Below, piece by piece: positions 16,923 through 25,736 of a DNA stretch of 64,000 nt (position 1 is its first letter; each line of letters opens with the position of its first letter). The position numbers were made by a program, and so were the translations under genes. Origin of the DNA: Draconibacterium sediminis (GTDB lineage Bacteria; Bacteroidota; Bacteroidia; Bacteroidales; Prolixibacteraceae); the NCBI RefSeq assembly GCF_000949475.1, contig NZ_JRHC01000004.1, positions 310,001 through 374,000 of the forward strand. The letters run 5' to 3'. A model generated the notes under the pieces. The model was not told where the DNA came from, ran no database searches, and was given only the letters and a program-made list of their open reading frames with translations.

Positions 16923-19900
16923 ATGAAATTCATTATCAACAGAAAAATATTCATCAGTATGCTGTTTCTGGGATTAACCATGTTGGGTTATATCTCTTAC
17001 AAACAGTTGCCGGTGGAACTCATGCCAAATGCCGAGCTCCCGATGCTGTATGTCCAGATCCGGTCGCAGATTGAGGTCGATCCGAGCTATTTGGAAAATC
17101 AGGCCGTTATTCCGGTTGAAGGAGCGATCGGGACGATGGAAGGTATTGAAGATATGGAGTCGTCTATAAATAACCGATCGGCATCTATACAGGTAAATTT
17201 TAAACAGAACGTCAATTTTAAATACACTTTCCTGAAATTGCAGGAGAAGATTGATTTGATTGCCGGCGAGCTCGATGATAACTTTACTGTAACGGTTAAC
17301 CGCGTTGATCTGGATCAGCTTACCAATCAGTTTATGGAACTGCAGATTCGTGGTAGCGGGGGAGTTGATCGTGTGCGTAATATCGTTGACCAGGAAATTA
17401 CCGCCCAAATGGAGAACATTGACGGGGTGGCTTCGGTTTCGGTTTTTGGTGGTAAAGAGCGTTCAATTGAAGTAACCTACGATGCAGGTGCCTGCGAAGC
17501 TTACGGAATTACACCGGCTCAAATTCGAAGTGCTATTTCAGGCAATTCTACCAACCGAACATTTACCGGTTACCTGCACGATGCACAGAAGCAGTATTTT
17601 GTGCATGTTACGGCTGAATACGATAAAGTTTCGGATATCGAAAACATAGTTGTGGCCGATGGCCCGATTTATTTAAAAGATGTAGCCGATGTATTTTTTG
17701 GCGTAAAAGAAGAAACATCGATCAGTCGTATAAACGGATTGGATGCGGTTTCGATGAGCCTGGTGAGCGATTCGCAGGCCAACCTTATCGAACTGTCGCA
17801 TAACGTACAGGCCGAAATTGCGGAATTAAACAGAAAACTGGCTGCCAAAGATGTACAAATCGTGGTCCAGACTAACCTGGCCGAAACCATGGAGAAAAAC
17901 ATCGATCAGATTATTGATCTGGCACTGGTTGGAGGCTTGCTGGCCATTTTTGTACTTTGGATGTTCCTGAAAAACCTGCGCATTGTTTCATTTATTGCAC
18001 TGGCCATTCCAATTTCGGTATTTACCGCATTCAACCTGTTTTACGCTTTTAATATTTCGCTGAACAGTTTAACGCTGGTTGGCCTGGTTTTGGCCATCGG
18101 AATGCTGCTCGACAATAGTATTGTTGTGCTCGAAAATATTTACCGGCTCTCGGGGAATAAAATGAGCCCCGAGCAATCGGTAACGCAGGGAACAAAAGAG
18201 GTTTGGCGTTCGATTGTAGCGGCTACACTTACAACTGTTACCGTATTTTTACCCTTTGTTTTCTCGGCCGATTACATGGTAAAACTGCTGGGTAACCACG
18301 TGGGCGTTTCCATTATTTCAACGCTTATAGTTTCGTTATTTGTGGCTTTGCTGCTCATTCCAATGGCGGCTCACTTGCTGTTGCGCATAAAGCGCCAACA
18401 CAATGTGTTTTACGAAAAAGTAACCACCAATAACCGAATTATTCAAATTTATATTCTGCTGCTGAAAGCCAGTATGCGTGTTCCTGCGCGTACGATTATC
18501 GGTGCATTGGTATTCTTCTTTTTAACCGTATTTATAGTGTTGGCAGTTAGTGTTACCAACCTTCAGGAGGTGGAAGAGGAGCAATTCAATATTTACGTTA
18601 CCATGCCAACCGGTACAACACTGGAAGCAACCGACAAAGTTGTTGCCGATGTGGAAAGCAGGCTGGAAGATGTTGCTGAAAAGCAGGACCTGTCTGCCAA
18701 TATCGAGGCCGAGGAGGCGATTCTGACATTTATTCTTCGTGAAGATTACAAAGATATTGATGACCGTAGCATTGAAGAAATCAAAAAAGATGTTGAAGAT
18801 CGTCTTCGTAATGTTTCGCAGGGAGAGGTTGGACTTGATGCACCTACGTCGAGTGCACGTTTCCGTGGTGGTGGCGGCGGTGGTCGTTCTGGTACGCAGG
18901 GATTCCAGCAATTTATGGGAATTGGCTCGAATCAGGAACGCGTGGTGATAAAAGGCGAAAACTTTGAGGTAATGAAAGGTGTGGCTGAAGACTTACTGTA
19001 CTACATCGAAGATCTTGAAACGATTCGTCGTGCAAACATTAGTGTGGCGAACAACCGGCCCGAAGTACATATGTATTTCAACCAGATGCTGCTGACCGAA
19101 TACGGAATTACACTTCAGAATATAACTTCGGAGTTGGGAACATTTACAAGCCAGTTCACCTCGGGTGTGAATTTCAAACAGGGTACGGAAGAATATGAAA
19201 TCGTAATCAAAGAAAAATTACCCGATGGTGTTGAAGAAGAGGAGATTGAAAAAGGTATTGAAGATCTTCGTCGCCTGCAGGTAAGCAATAACCAGGGCGC
19301 AACCTATGATATGGATGAACTGGCCGATATGGTGTATGCCGAAGGAATGGCCAGCATTACCCGTGTAAACCAGGAAAAACAGATTGAATTAACCTACCGG
19401 TTTGTTGATGAGGCCAGCGAATCGAAAGATCTGCTGGAGGCTTACCGGTTGGAGATTGACGAAATAATCGGTGCTTATAAACTACCTTCCGGAGTTGCCG
19501 TTGAGGTAATCCACGAAGAAGATCAGTATGCCGAATTTAAGTTTCTGATTGCCGCTGCATTCATTCTTATTTTAATGATTCTGGCATCGGTTTTCGAATC
19601 GGTATCAACACCGTTTGTGCTGATTTTCTCTATTCCGCTTGCGGCTATCGGATCATTCCTGGCACTTATTTTTACAGGAAACAGCCTGTTTAACGCCAAC
19701 ACTTTAATGGGCTTTATTATCCTGATTGGGGTGGTGGTGAACAACGGAATTATACTGATTGATTATACCAACATTCTCCGAAAGCGGGGCTTCCGGAAGT
19801 CGCGTGCTTTAATGGCTGCCGGTCTTTCGCGTGTTCGCCCGATTTTAATTACTGCCATTACTACCATTGTTGCGTTATTTCCGCTGGCAATGGGGCAGGC

Positions 19901-21644
19901 CGAATATGTGGGTGCCATTGGCGCTCCGTTTGCCATTACTGTAATTGGTGGTTTGGCATTAAGTACGGTGCTTACCCTGGTTTTCATTCCAACATTATAC
20001 GCCGGAATGGAAAATGCGTTAGATTGGATTAAATCGTTACATCTTGGATTAAAACTGGGCATGTTAGCGGTGTTTATTATAGGTGCTGTTCTTATTTACT
20101 TGCGCGTGGATAGCTTTGTATGGCAACTGCTTGATTTTATTCTGTTGATTATTTTGGTGCCGGGTGTTGTCGCTTTTACAATGACCAGTTTGCGCCAGGC
20201 CAGCGAAAAAATTGTAGATGAAAACGAGCCGATAAGAATTAAAGTAAGAAGGCTGGTGAAAATTTACGACCGCGATTCGCGATTTGTACGTGAGTGGAAA
20301 TCGGGATTAAGAATTCGCGAGCGTGCCGGATTAACGAAAGATTATAAGCATCTCCGCGATTTTTCTGACCTTGTATGGCAGATACCGCTGTTTGTTTTTG
20401 TGGCTTATTTCACCTTTTTCTACATCGAAAGCCATTTGTGGATGTGGGTGTTGTCGCACGGTGTTTTCTTCTTCCTTTTCCTATTAAGGGTACCGCTAAA
20501 CCAGGTGCTGATCAATAAACACGAAGCAACGGGTAAAGCTTTTTATCTTAAACTGAATAAGTGGATATATAACATATTGTTCTGGATCGTGCCGCTTGTT
20601 TTCCTGCTCTATTTCTACAAAGACTGGGATAACCTGGGCATGGTGATTTTCCTTGCGATTATTTGGTATGTTCTGTTGGTGTTCTATGCAACAGCAGAAT
20701 ACATCCATAACAAAGACGTAAATATTGCGCGTATCGAAGGGCGTTTTGGTGCCCTGCGTCGTGGATACTTTAACATGGTTCGCCAAATTCCTGTGATCGG
20801 AAAACGCAAGAAACCTTTCCGTGCATTAAACGGCGTTTCGCTGGAGATTAAAACGGGTATGTTTGGATTACTTGGACCAAACGGTGCCGGTAAGTCAACC
20901 ATGATGCGGATTATTACCGGTGTGCTCGAGCAGAGTTACGGAAAGATCTGGATTAACGGAATGGATACCCAAAAATACCGTGAGGAATTGCAGGGATTGA
21001 TCGGGTATTTACCACAGGCTTTTGGAACCTACGAAAATATGTCGGCATGGGAATTCCTCGATTATCAGGCTATCCTGAAAGGTATAAAAGATACCAAAAC
21101 GCGTGAAGACCGTTTGGAATATGTACTAAAAAGTGTTCATATGTGGGAGCGCCGGACAGATAAAATCGGTGCATTCTCGGGCGGTATGAAACAACGGATT
21201 GGTATTGCACAAATTCTGCTGAACCTGCCACGTATTTTGGTGGTTGACGAACCTACCGCCGGTCTCGACCCGCGCGAACGTATTCGTTTCCGTAACCTGC
21301 TGGTAGAGCTGAGCCGTGAGCGGATCGTAATTTTCTCGACTCACATTATCGAAGATATTTCAAGTTCGTGTAACCAGGTAGCCGTAATTAACCGCGGTAA
21401 CCTGAAATATTTCGGAACACCAAACGATATGGTGAATATGGGTAATAATTTTGTTTGGCAGTTTTCGGTTCCGGCTAAGGAATTCGATAATATGGCCAAT
21501 AAACAAATGATTGTTCACCACATGCGCGATGGCGAAAATATTAAGATGCGTTGCCTGGCAAAAGAAAAGCCGGCGCCCGACGCGGTTAATGTATTGCCAA
21601 ACCTTGAGGATGCTTATTTGTGTTTGTTAAAAGACTTTGTTTAA
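16923..21644 (+). CDS. RND efflux pump fused to an ABC ATPase (hybrid pump)
   Basis: A single 1573-residue frame. Residues 1 to about 1035 are a full RND pump: TM4 has AIGMLLDNSIVVLENIYRL (one Asp kept, second Asn), TM10 has GVVVNNGIILIDYTN, and the porter loop includes a glycine run (about 643-649). Residues about 1040-1260 add an extra membrane-rich linker with roughly five or six hydrophobic segments and basic loops. Residues about 1290-1573 are a complete ABC ATPase: Walker A GPNGAGKST at about 1318, Q-loop YLPQ, signature FSGGMKQR near 1417, Walker B ILVVDEP near 1440, and STHI. The ABC part resembles gene 1 of the operon. A permease gene begins 6 bases after the stop. I infer a pump in which ATP hydrolysis and proton flow act in one complex; the domain order is not standard for either family. 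Confidence 0.88.
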   Translation: MKFIINRKIFISMLFLGLTMLGYISYKQLPVELMPNAELPMLYVQIRSQIEVDPSYLENQAVIPVEGAIGTMEGIEDMESSINNRSASIQVNFKQNVNFKYTFLKLQEKIDLIAGELDDNFTVTVNRVDLDQLTNQFMELQIRGSGGVDRVRNIVDQEITAQMENIDGVASVSVFGGKERSIEVTYDAGACEAYGITPAQIRSAISGNSTNRTFTGYLHDAQKQYFVHVTAEYDKVSDIENIVVADGPIYLKDVADVFFGVKEETSISRINGLDAVSMSLVSDSQANLIELSHNVQAEIAELNRKLAAKDVQIVVQTNLAETMEKNIDQIIDLALVGGLLAIFVLWMFLKNLRIVSFIALAIPISVFTAFNLFYAFNISLNSLTLVGLVLAIGMLLDNSIVVLENIYRLSGNKMSPEQSVTQGTKEVWRSIVAATLTTVTVFLPFVFSADYMVKLLGNHVGVSIISTLIVSLFVALLLIPMAAHLLLRIKRQHNVFYEKVTTNNRIIQIYILLLKASMRVPARTIIGALVFFFLTVFIVLAVSVTNLQEVEEEQFNIYVTMPTGTTLEATDKVVADVESRLEDVAEKQDLSANIEAEEAILTFILREDYKDIDDRSIEEIKKDVEDRLRNVSQGEVGLDAPTSSARFRGGGGGGRSGTQGFQQFMGIGSNQERVVIKGENFEVMKGVAEDLLYYIEDLETIRRANISVANNRPEVHMYFNQMLLTEYGITLQNITSELGTFTSQFTSGVNFKQGTEEYEIVIKEKLPDGVEEEEIEKGIEDLRRLQVSNNQGATYDMDELADMVYAEGMASITRVNQEKQIELTYRFVDEASESKDLLEAYRLEIDEIIGAYKLPSGVAVEVIHEEDQYAEFKFLIAAAFILILMILASVFESVSTPFVLIFSIPLAAIGSFLALIFTGNSLFNANTLMGFIILIGVVVNNGIILIDYTNILRKRGFRKSRALMAAGLSRVRPILITAITTIVALFPLAMGQAEYVGAIGAPFAITVIGGLALSTVLTLVFIPTLYAGMENALDWIKSLHLGLKLGMLAVFIIGAVLIYLRVDSFVWQLLDFILLIILVPGVVAFTMTSLRQASEKIVDENEPIRIKVRRLVKIYDRDSRFVREWKSGLRIRERAGLTKDYKHLRDFSDLVWQIPLFVFVAYFTFFYIESHLWMWVLSHGVFFFLFLLRVPLNQVLINKHEATGKAFYLKLNKWIYNILFWIVPLVFLLYFYKDWDNLGMVIFLAIIWYVLLVFYATAEYIHNKDVNIARIEGRFGALRRGYFNMVRQIPVIGKRKKPFRALNGVSLEIKTGMFGLLGPNGAGKSTMMRIITGVLEQSYGKIWINGMDTQKYREELQGLIGYLPQAFGTYENMSAWEFLDYQAILKGIKDTKTREDRLEYVLKSVHMWERRTDKIGAFSGGMKQRIGIAQILLNLPRILVVDEPTAGLDPRERIRFRNLLVELSRERIVIFSTHIIEDISSSCNQVAVINRGNLKYFGTPNDMVNMGNNFVWQFSVPAKEFDNMANKQMIVHHMRDGENIKMRCLAKEKPAPDAVNVLPNLEDAYLCLLKDFV

Positions 21645-21650
21645 GGAATT

Positions 21651-22373
21651 ATGGAAAGACAATTCGATATAAAAAACAGGCTGTATATTTTAATTAAAAT
21701 GATACGGTATAATTTACGAATCATTTTTGCCAACCGCTTTATATGGTTTTTAATAGCAGCACTTGGTTTCTTTTTATTTTTTGCCATACAAACGGTATAT
21801 AACGGCGGCTCCATGTCGGAAGAAATGGTGTATAGCTTACTGATATTTCCTGGCATTTTGCTCATTTTCTATCCCTCGGTTTTTGGTATACAAAACGACG
21901 ATGATTCGCGGATGCTGGAAATACTTTTCGGAATACCGAACTACCGTTATAAAGTTTGGCTGGTGCGTTTGGTAATGATCTATACGCTGGTATTTGTTAT
22001 TATCTTTCTGTTTTCGGCCCTGGCTTCGGTGCTGCTGTACAAAATTAACCTGCTTGAAATGTCGTACCAGTTAATGTATCCGATTATATTTTTAGGATCG
22101 ATGGCATTTATGTTCTCCACCATTGTTAAAAACGGAAACGGAACAGCGGTAACCATGGTTTTAATTGGTGTGGCACTGCTGATATTGCGCGAAGATTTAA
22201 TGCAGGGTACGCAGTGGGATGTTTTTCTGAACCCGTTTGAAATACCAAATAACCTGAACGAAGTGATCTGGATAGGAATAATCCGGAAGAACCGGATTTT
22301 TATGGGGATCGCCACTTTGGTGTTTGTTTTGTACGGCCTTTTTAATTTACAGAAACGCGAAAAGTTTGTTTAA
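21651..22373 (+). CDS. ABC-2 type permease (efflux operon last gene)
   Basis: 240 residues with six predicted membrane helices (about 18-42, 57-75, 101-127, 137-155, 164-180, 215-232), the size and shape of a short ABC-2/CcmB-like permease. An amphipathic start and the ILFGIPNYRYKVWLVRL block between helices 2 and 3 are typical coupling-region features. It starts 6 bases after the RND-ABC fusion, so it is the likely partner of the fused ATPase. Together with gene 2 it gives the operon two permeases for two ATPases. Substrate unknown. Confidence 0.82.
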   Translation: MERQFDIKNRLYILIKMIRYNLRIIFANRFIWFLIAALGFFLFFAIQTVYNGGSMSEEMVYSLLIFPGILLIFYPSVFGIQNDDDSRMLEILFGIPNYRYKVWLVRLVMIYTLVFVIIFLFSALASVLLYKINLLEMSYQLMYPIIFLGSMAFMFSTIVKNGNGTAVTMVLIGVALLILREDLMQGTQWDVFLNPFEIPNNLNEVIWIGIIRKNRIFMGIATLVFVLYGLFNLQKREKFV

Positions 22374-22392
22374 GCAATAAGAATAGAGGTGT

Positions 22393-22435
22393 GATGCCCT
22401 TACTCTGAGTTTGAGTGAGGGCATCGCTGTTTTTA
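22393..22435 (+). terminator. Intrinsic terminator of the efflux operon
   Basis: GATGCCCTTACTC pairs with GAGTGAGGGCATC (12 of 13 positions), followed after three bases by TGTTTTT. Confidence 0.8.
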
Positions 22436-22502
22436 GGATGTTTGTGACTCTCAAATAATCTTCCTCCGGAAATTCAATGGGTAATGTTCAATAAACTGTG
22501 TC

Positions 22503-22765
22503 ATGAATAACGCCAAGGAACACATAAAGGTTGTTAAGGAATGGAAGATGGCGTGAAGGAACTCATGAGCAACGTGAAGGAACACAAGGTAAGCGTCAAG
22601 GAACGCATGAGCAGCTTTTAAGGAATATGTGGTAAGCGCTAAGGAACGCATGAGCAGCTTTAAGGAACACGTGTTAAGCGCTAAGGAACCCTTGAGCAGC
22701 GTTAAGGAACACATGGTGAATGCTAAGGAACGTATGGGCAACGGTAAAAAATACATAACCCACCT
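22503..22765. repeat. Decayed 21-bp (7-codon) tandem repeat tract
   Basis: About twelve diverged copies of a 21-bp unit of the form TAAGGAACNCATGNGCAGCN. Read on the + strand, each unit gives seven residues of the type (A/V)KE(H/R)MSS. The same peptide repeat is found in three successive frames: 22503-22556, 22553-22621 and 22629-22829, as if a repeat gene had taken frameshifts. The minus strand is open across the whole tract (22451-22819) and would encode a hydrophobic repeat, so the original coding strand is not certain. No CRISPR-like spacers. Confidence 0.6.
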
Positions 22766-22826
22766 GATGAATGGGATAAGCGATGTCCTCATTATTTTCA
22801 TCACATGCGTAATTCCCAAAAACTCT

Positions 22827-22834
22827 TAACTTTG
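22827..22834 (+). promoter_or_regulatory. Promoter -7 element (TAACTTTG) of the U32 gene
   Basis: TAACTTTG fits TAnnTTTG and is followed by CACC. It lies 33 bases before the start codon. No clear -33 element. Confidence 0.55.
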
Positions 22835-22866
22835 CACCGCAATTTTTAAAACTTCACGCATAAGCA

Positions 22867-24126
22867 ATGGAAAGAAGAGATGTGGAAATAATGGCGCCGG
22901 TTGGTTCGTACGAATCGTTAATGGCAGCCATTCAGGGAGGAGCCGGATCGGTATATTTTGGTGTTGAAAACCTTAACATGCGTTCGCGCTCGTCTAATAA
23001 TTTTAATCTCGACGACCTGCGTAAAATCGTACGTATTGCCACCGAAAATAAGGTGAAAACTTACCTTACCATGAACGTGGAAATTTTCGACGGCGAACTG
23101 GATAAAATGCACGAAGTTATTGATGCCGCTAAAGAAGCCGGAGTGTCGGCAGTTATTGCAGCCGATGTTTCGGTAATTCAATACGCCCGTTCCGTTAATC
23201 TTGAGGTGCATATCTCAACTCAGGTAAATATCACCAACATCGAAGCTGTAAAATTTTACTCCAATTTTGCCGATGTAGTGGTGCTGGCGCGCGAAATGAA
23301 CCTTGGGCGCGTTTGGGAAATCAGCGACCAGATTAAAAAGCAAAATATTACCGGGCCAAACGGCGAACTGATGAAAATTGAAATGTTTGTGCACGGTGCA
23401 CTGTGTATGGCTACCAGTGGTAAATGTTACCTCAGTTTGCACGAAATGAACTCGTCGGCAAACCGTGGTGCGTGCCTGCAAACCTGTCGCCGGGCTTACA
23501 CGGTTACCGATAAAGAAACCGGTGCCGAGCTGGAGATCGACAACGAATACATCATGTCGCCCAAAGATTTGAAAACCATTCATTTCCTCAATAAAATTCT
23601 CGATGCCGGAGTTTCGGTGCTAAAAATTGAAGGGCGTGCCCGTTCAGCCGAATACGTAAAAACAGTTGCGCAGTGCTACCGCGAGGCTGTTGATGCTTAT
23701 TTTGACGAATCGTTTACCGAAGAAAAAGTTGAGGACTGGAATACGCGCCTGGAAACTGTTTTTAACCGTGGATTCTGGGATGGTTATTATCTTGGTCAGC
23801 GACTGGGTGAGTGGAGTAAAAACTATGGATCAAGGGCGAGCAAACGCAAATTGTATATCGGGAAATGCACCAACTATTTCAAAAAAATTGGTGTAGCCGA
23901 ATTCAAACTGGAAACCAACAACCTGAAAGTGGGGGACGAGATAATTGTTACCGGCCCAACAACAGGGGTTTATCAAAACAACGTCAGCGAAATTCGTTTC
24001 GATCTACAACCGGTTGAAGAAGGCTTAAAAGGACAACGAATCTCTGTGCCAATCGATGAAGTAATCCGCCGTGCCGATAAACTTTACAAGCTGGTTGATG
24101 CATCGCAGGTAAAAGAAAGACGATAG
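22867..24126 (+). CDS. U32-family protein (TrhP/RlhA-type RNA hydroxylation factor)
   Basis: 419 residues. The U32 signature is visible as KIEMFVHGALCMATSGKCYLS, and conserved cysteines follow in NRGACLQTCRRAY. Despite the old peptidase label, studied bacterial members take part in prephenate-dependent hydroxylation of tRNA uridine-34 (TrhP/YegQ) or of 23S rRNA (RlhA). The length and the C-terminal beta-domain (LKVGDEIIVTGPTTGVY) fit the TrhP-like group best, but I cannot separate the subgroups from sequence alone. Cytoplasmic, own promoter, apparently monocistronic. Confidence 0.85.
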   Translation: MERRDVEIMAPVGSYESLMAAIQGGAGSVYFGVENLNMRSRSSNNFNLDDLRKIVRIATENKVKTYLTMNVEIFDGELDKMHEVIDAAKEAGVSAVIAADVSVIQYARSVNLEVHISTQVNITNIEAVKFYSNFADVVVLAREMNLGRVWEISDQIKKQNITGPNGELMKIEMFVHGALCMATSGKCYLSLHEMNSSANRGACLQTCRRAYTVTDKETGAELEIDNEYIMSPKDLKTIHFLNKILDAGVSVLKIEGRARSAEYVKTVAQCYREAVDAYFDESFTEEKVEDWNTRLETVFNRGFWDGYYLGQRLGEWSKNYGSRASKRKLYIGKCTNYFKKIGVAEFKLETNNLKVGDEIIVTGPTTGVYQNNVSEIRFDLQPVEEGLKGQRISVPIDEVIRRADKLYKLVDASQVKERR

Positions 24127-24191
24127 ATTTATTTTACATTGTTTCCATTTCTGATAAAAACGGCTTAAATTAAACGCTGTAAGTCAAAGAG

Positions 24192-25106
24192 ATGGTTGTG
24201 AGAAAATTGCTATTTGTTTTTATGTCGCTTATGGTTGGTGCATTTTCTGTAAATGCACAGCTTATAGGTTTCAGGGTGGCAGCCAATTCGGGTATGCTTA
24301 TGTCCGAATTCGGAACTTCTGATGTGCCACATCCCAACGCTTTGCTTGCTTCGCCGGCTACCAGCAGCGACAGATTTACCCCGCAATTATCGGCCGGTTT
24401 GGAAGGTGAAATTCTGTTTCAGGTTACCGAAAAAACCTATTTTGGCATAGAGCTGGATTATACACACCTGAAAGGTTTTAACGACGATCCACCAGTTTTT
24501 AACTATTTTCTTACGCCTTATTTTCAGTATTACCAGGATGAGTTTATTGTTTCTCCACTGGAGTACAACACCCGCTTGTTTAATGTGGCTGTTAACTACA
24601 AATACTTTTTTATGCCCGACAAAACCTTTACGCCTTTTTTTAAACTTACAGGTGTTGTGGCATTGGTGGGTACTGAATTAAGGTACCGGGATTTCTCTCA
24701 GGAAGAACCTTTGCCTGGTTTTGATTTGAACGTAATAGATTATGCTTTTAATGATGGTGAAGGTGCAGATGTGCTTTATGCGCGGGGAACATCCATCTCG
24801 GAGCAGAAAAAATGGCCGGCATTTCACGTAGGCGGAGGAATTGGTTTTGATTATGCCCTAAGCGATAATTTACTGTTTGAAATTGATGGAACATGTACCG
24901 TTTTAAACTCAGGCATTATCGACGGGGTGCCTAATTTCACTTATGCCAACGAAGAGGGGGCTGATCTGCTAAAATACAACCGCCGTTTGTCGTTAACCAC
25001 ACAAATTAGTGTGGGATTGGTATTCTTATTTGAAATTGGCGACGGCGGACGAGGCGGCGACGGAAGGATTGATCCGAACTTCCCATTCTACCGAAACAAA
25101 CATTAG
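24192..25106 (+). CDS. Outer-membrane beta-barrel protein (porin-like)
   Basis: 304 residues with a signal peptide ending at VNAQ (about residue 23). The body alternates short hydrophobic/aromatic strands and polar turns (such as YFGIELDYTHLKGF, FNVAVNYKYFFMP, FHVGGGIGFDYALSDNLLFEIDGTC, TQISVGLVFLFEIG), the pattern of an OmpA/OmpX-like barrel of 8-12 strands. The C-terminus is glycine-rich rather than ending in Phe. No ligand or function can be assigned. Monocistronic. Confidence 0.75.
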   Translation: MVVRKLLFVFMSLMVGAFSVNAQLIGFRVAANSGMLMSEFGTSDVPHPNALLASPATSSDRFTPQLSAGLEGEILFQVTEKTYFGIELDYTHLKGFNDDPPVFNYFLTPYFQYYQDEFIVSPLEYNTRLFNVAVNYKYFFMPDKTFTPFFKLTGVVALVGTELRYRDFSQEEPLPGFDLNVIDYAFNDGEGADVLYARGTSISEQKKWPAFHVGGGIGFDYALSDNLLFEIDGTCTVLNSGIIDGVPNFTYANEEGADLLKYNRRLSLTTQISVGLVFLFEIGDGGRGGDGRIDPNFPFYRNKH

Positions 25107-25195
25107 GATTGTTTTATTCCAGACAAAGTTGATAAAACATTTGGTGCATTGTTAACTATGGGGTATACAGTCAGCTTATAGTTTCTTTTAATTAT

Positions 25196-25468
25196 TTCGT
25201 CCGGGACAACGAAAAATCTTTATTCAACTTTCTTCGCCGGACTAGATCTGCTTCATTCTCTTTTTCCCGGCGCTTCCTGACTTTCGTCAGTCGCACCGGG
25301 TTATTGCCTGTCGCCCCCTTGGGGGCTTTTAATAAAAAGCGCTGAAGTGCGATATATTTTAGCCCGGGGCAGAGTAATTCTATGAATTACGTCACCCTGG
25401 GTAAAGGTCGGATATATAAATCGTCCGGCGAAGAAAGCCGTTCAACGCTGGCGGTTGTTCCGGACGAA
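25196..25468. repeat. Structured palindromic element (MITE- or RNA-like)
   Basis: The 46-47 base ends are inverted copies: 25196-25242 and 25423-25468 share GTCCGGCGAAGAAAG and GTTGT-CCGGACGAA with a diverged middle. The interior carries three more hairpins: CTGAC-TTTC-GTCAG inside CCCGG...CCGGG (about 25266-25299), CCCCC-TT-GGGGG (about 25315-25326), and GTAATTC-TAT-GAATTAC (about 25374-25390) inside CCCGGGG...CCTGGG. There is no transposase and no clear target duplication. Best read as a non-autonomous mobile or structured repeat; a small frame at 25382-25636 through it is not convincing. Confidence 0.6.
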
Positions 25469-25509
25469 AATAACAATTGCTCCATTTCAGTAGAGGTATA
25501 TAAAAATAA

Positions 25510-25546
25510 GGGAAGCGATGAATATTCATCGCTTCCCCTTTTTTTT
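25510..25546 (+). terminator. Perfect-palindrome intrinsic terminator
   Basis: A 28-base perfect palindrome (GGGAAGCGATGAAT and its complement, 25510-25537) followed by C and eight T. No + strand gene ends just before it; the nearest is the barrel protein 400 bases upstream, with the palindromic element between. Confidence 0.8.
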
Positions 25547-25736
25547 GAAAGACAAACAACTAATTACCTTTTCAACTTTGTATTAAGTTTTTCAATCAAC
25601 CCCTTTAAGTCATTTCAGGTATACAAAGTTGTTTAGATTTACGCGTACACCACTTTATTGTTTCGAAATAAAGCAGGATTAACAAAAATTAATGGTAAAT
25701 CGACTGAAAAGAGTTAGTTAATAAGTTGTTACGTGT

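Noticed and set aside
22451-22819. Open minus-strand frame of 122 codons across the 21-bp repeats, encoding a hydrophobic repeat protein
   Set aside because: A 21-bp repeat keeps a frame open by periodicity alone. There is no start context or promoter, and the + strand heptads are equally regular. Recorded as a repeat instead.
22503-22829. CRISPR-like array
   Set aside because: The units are contiguous and diverged, with no unique spacers of constant length and no cas genes nearby.
25382-25636. 84-codon + strand frame
   Set aside because: It runs through one arm of the palindromic element and through the perfect-palindrome terminator; composition is not protein-like.
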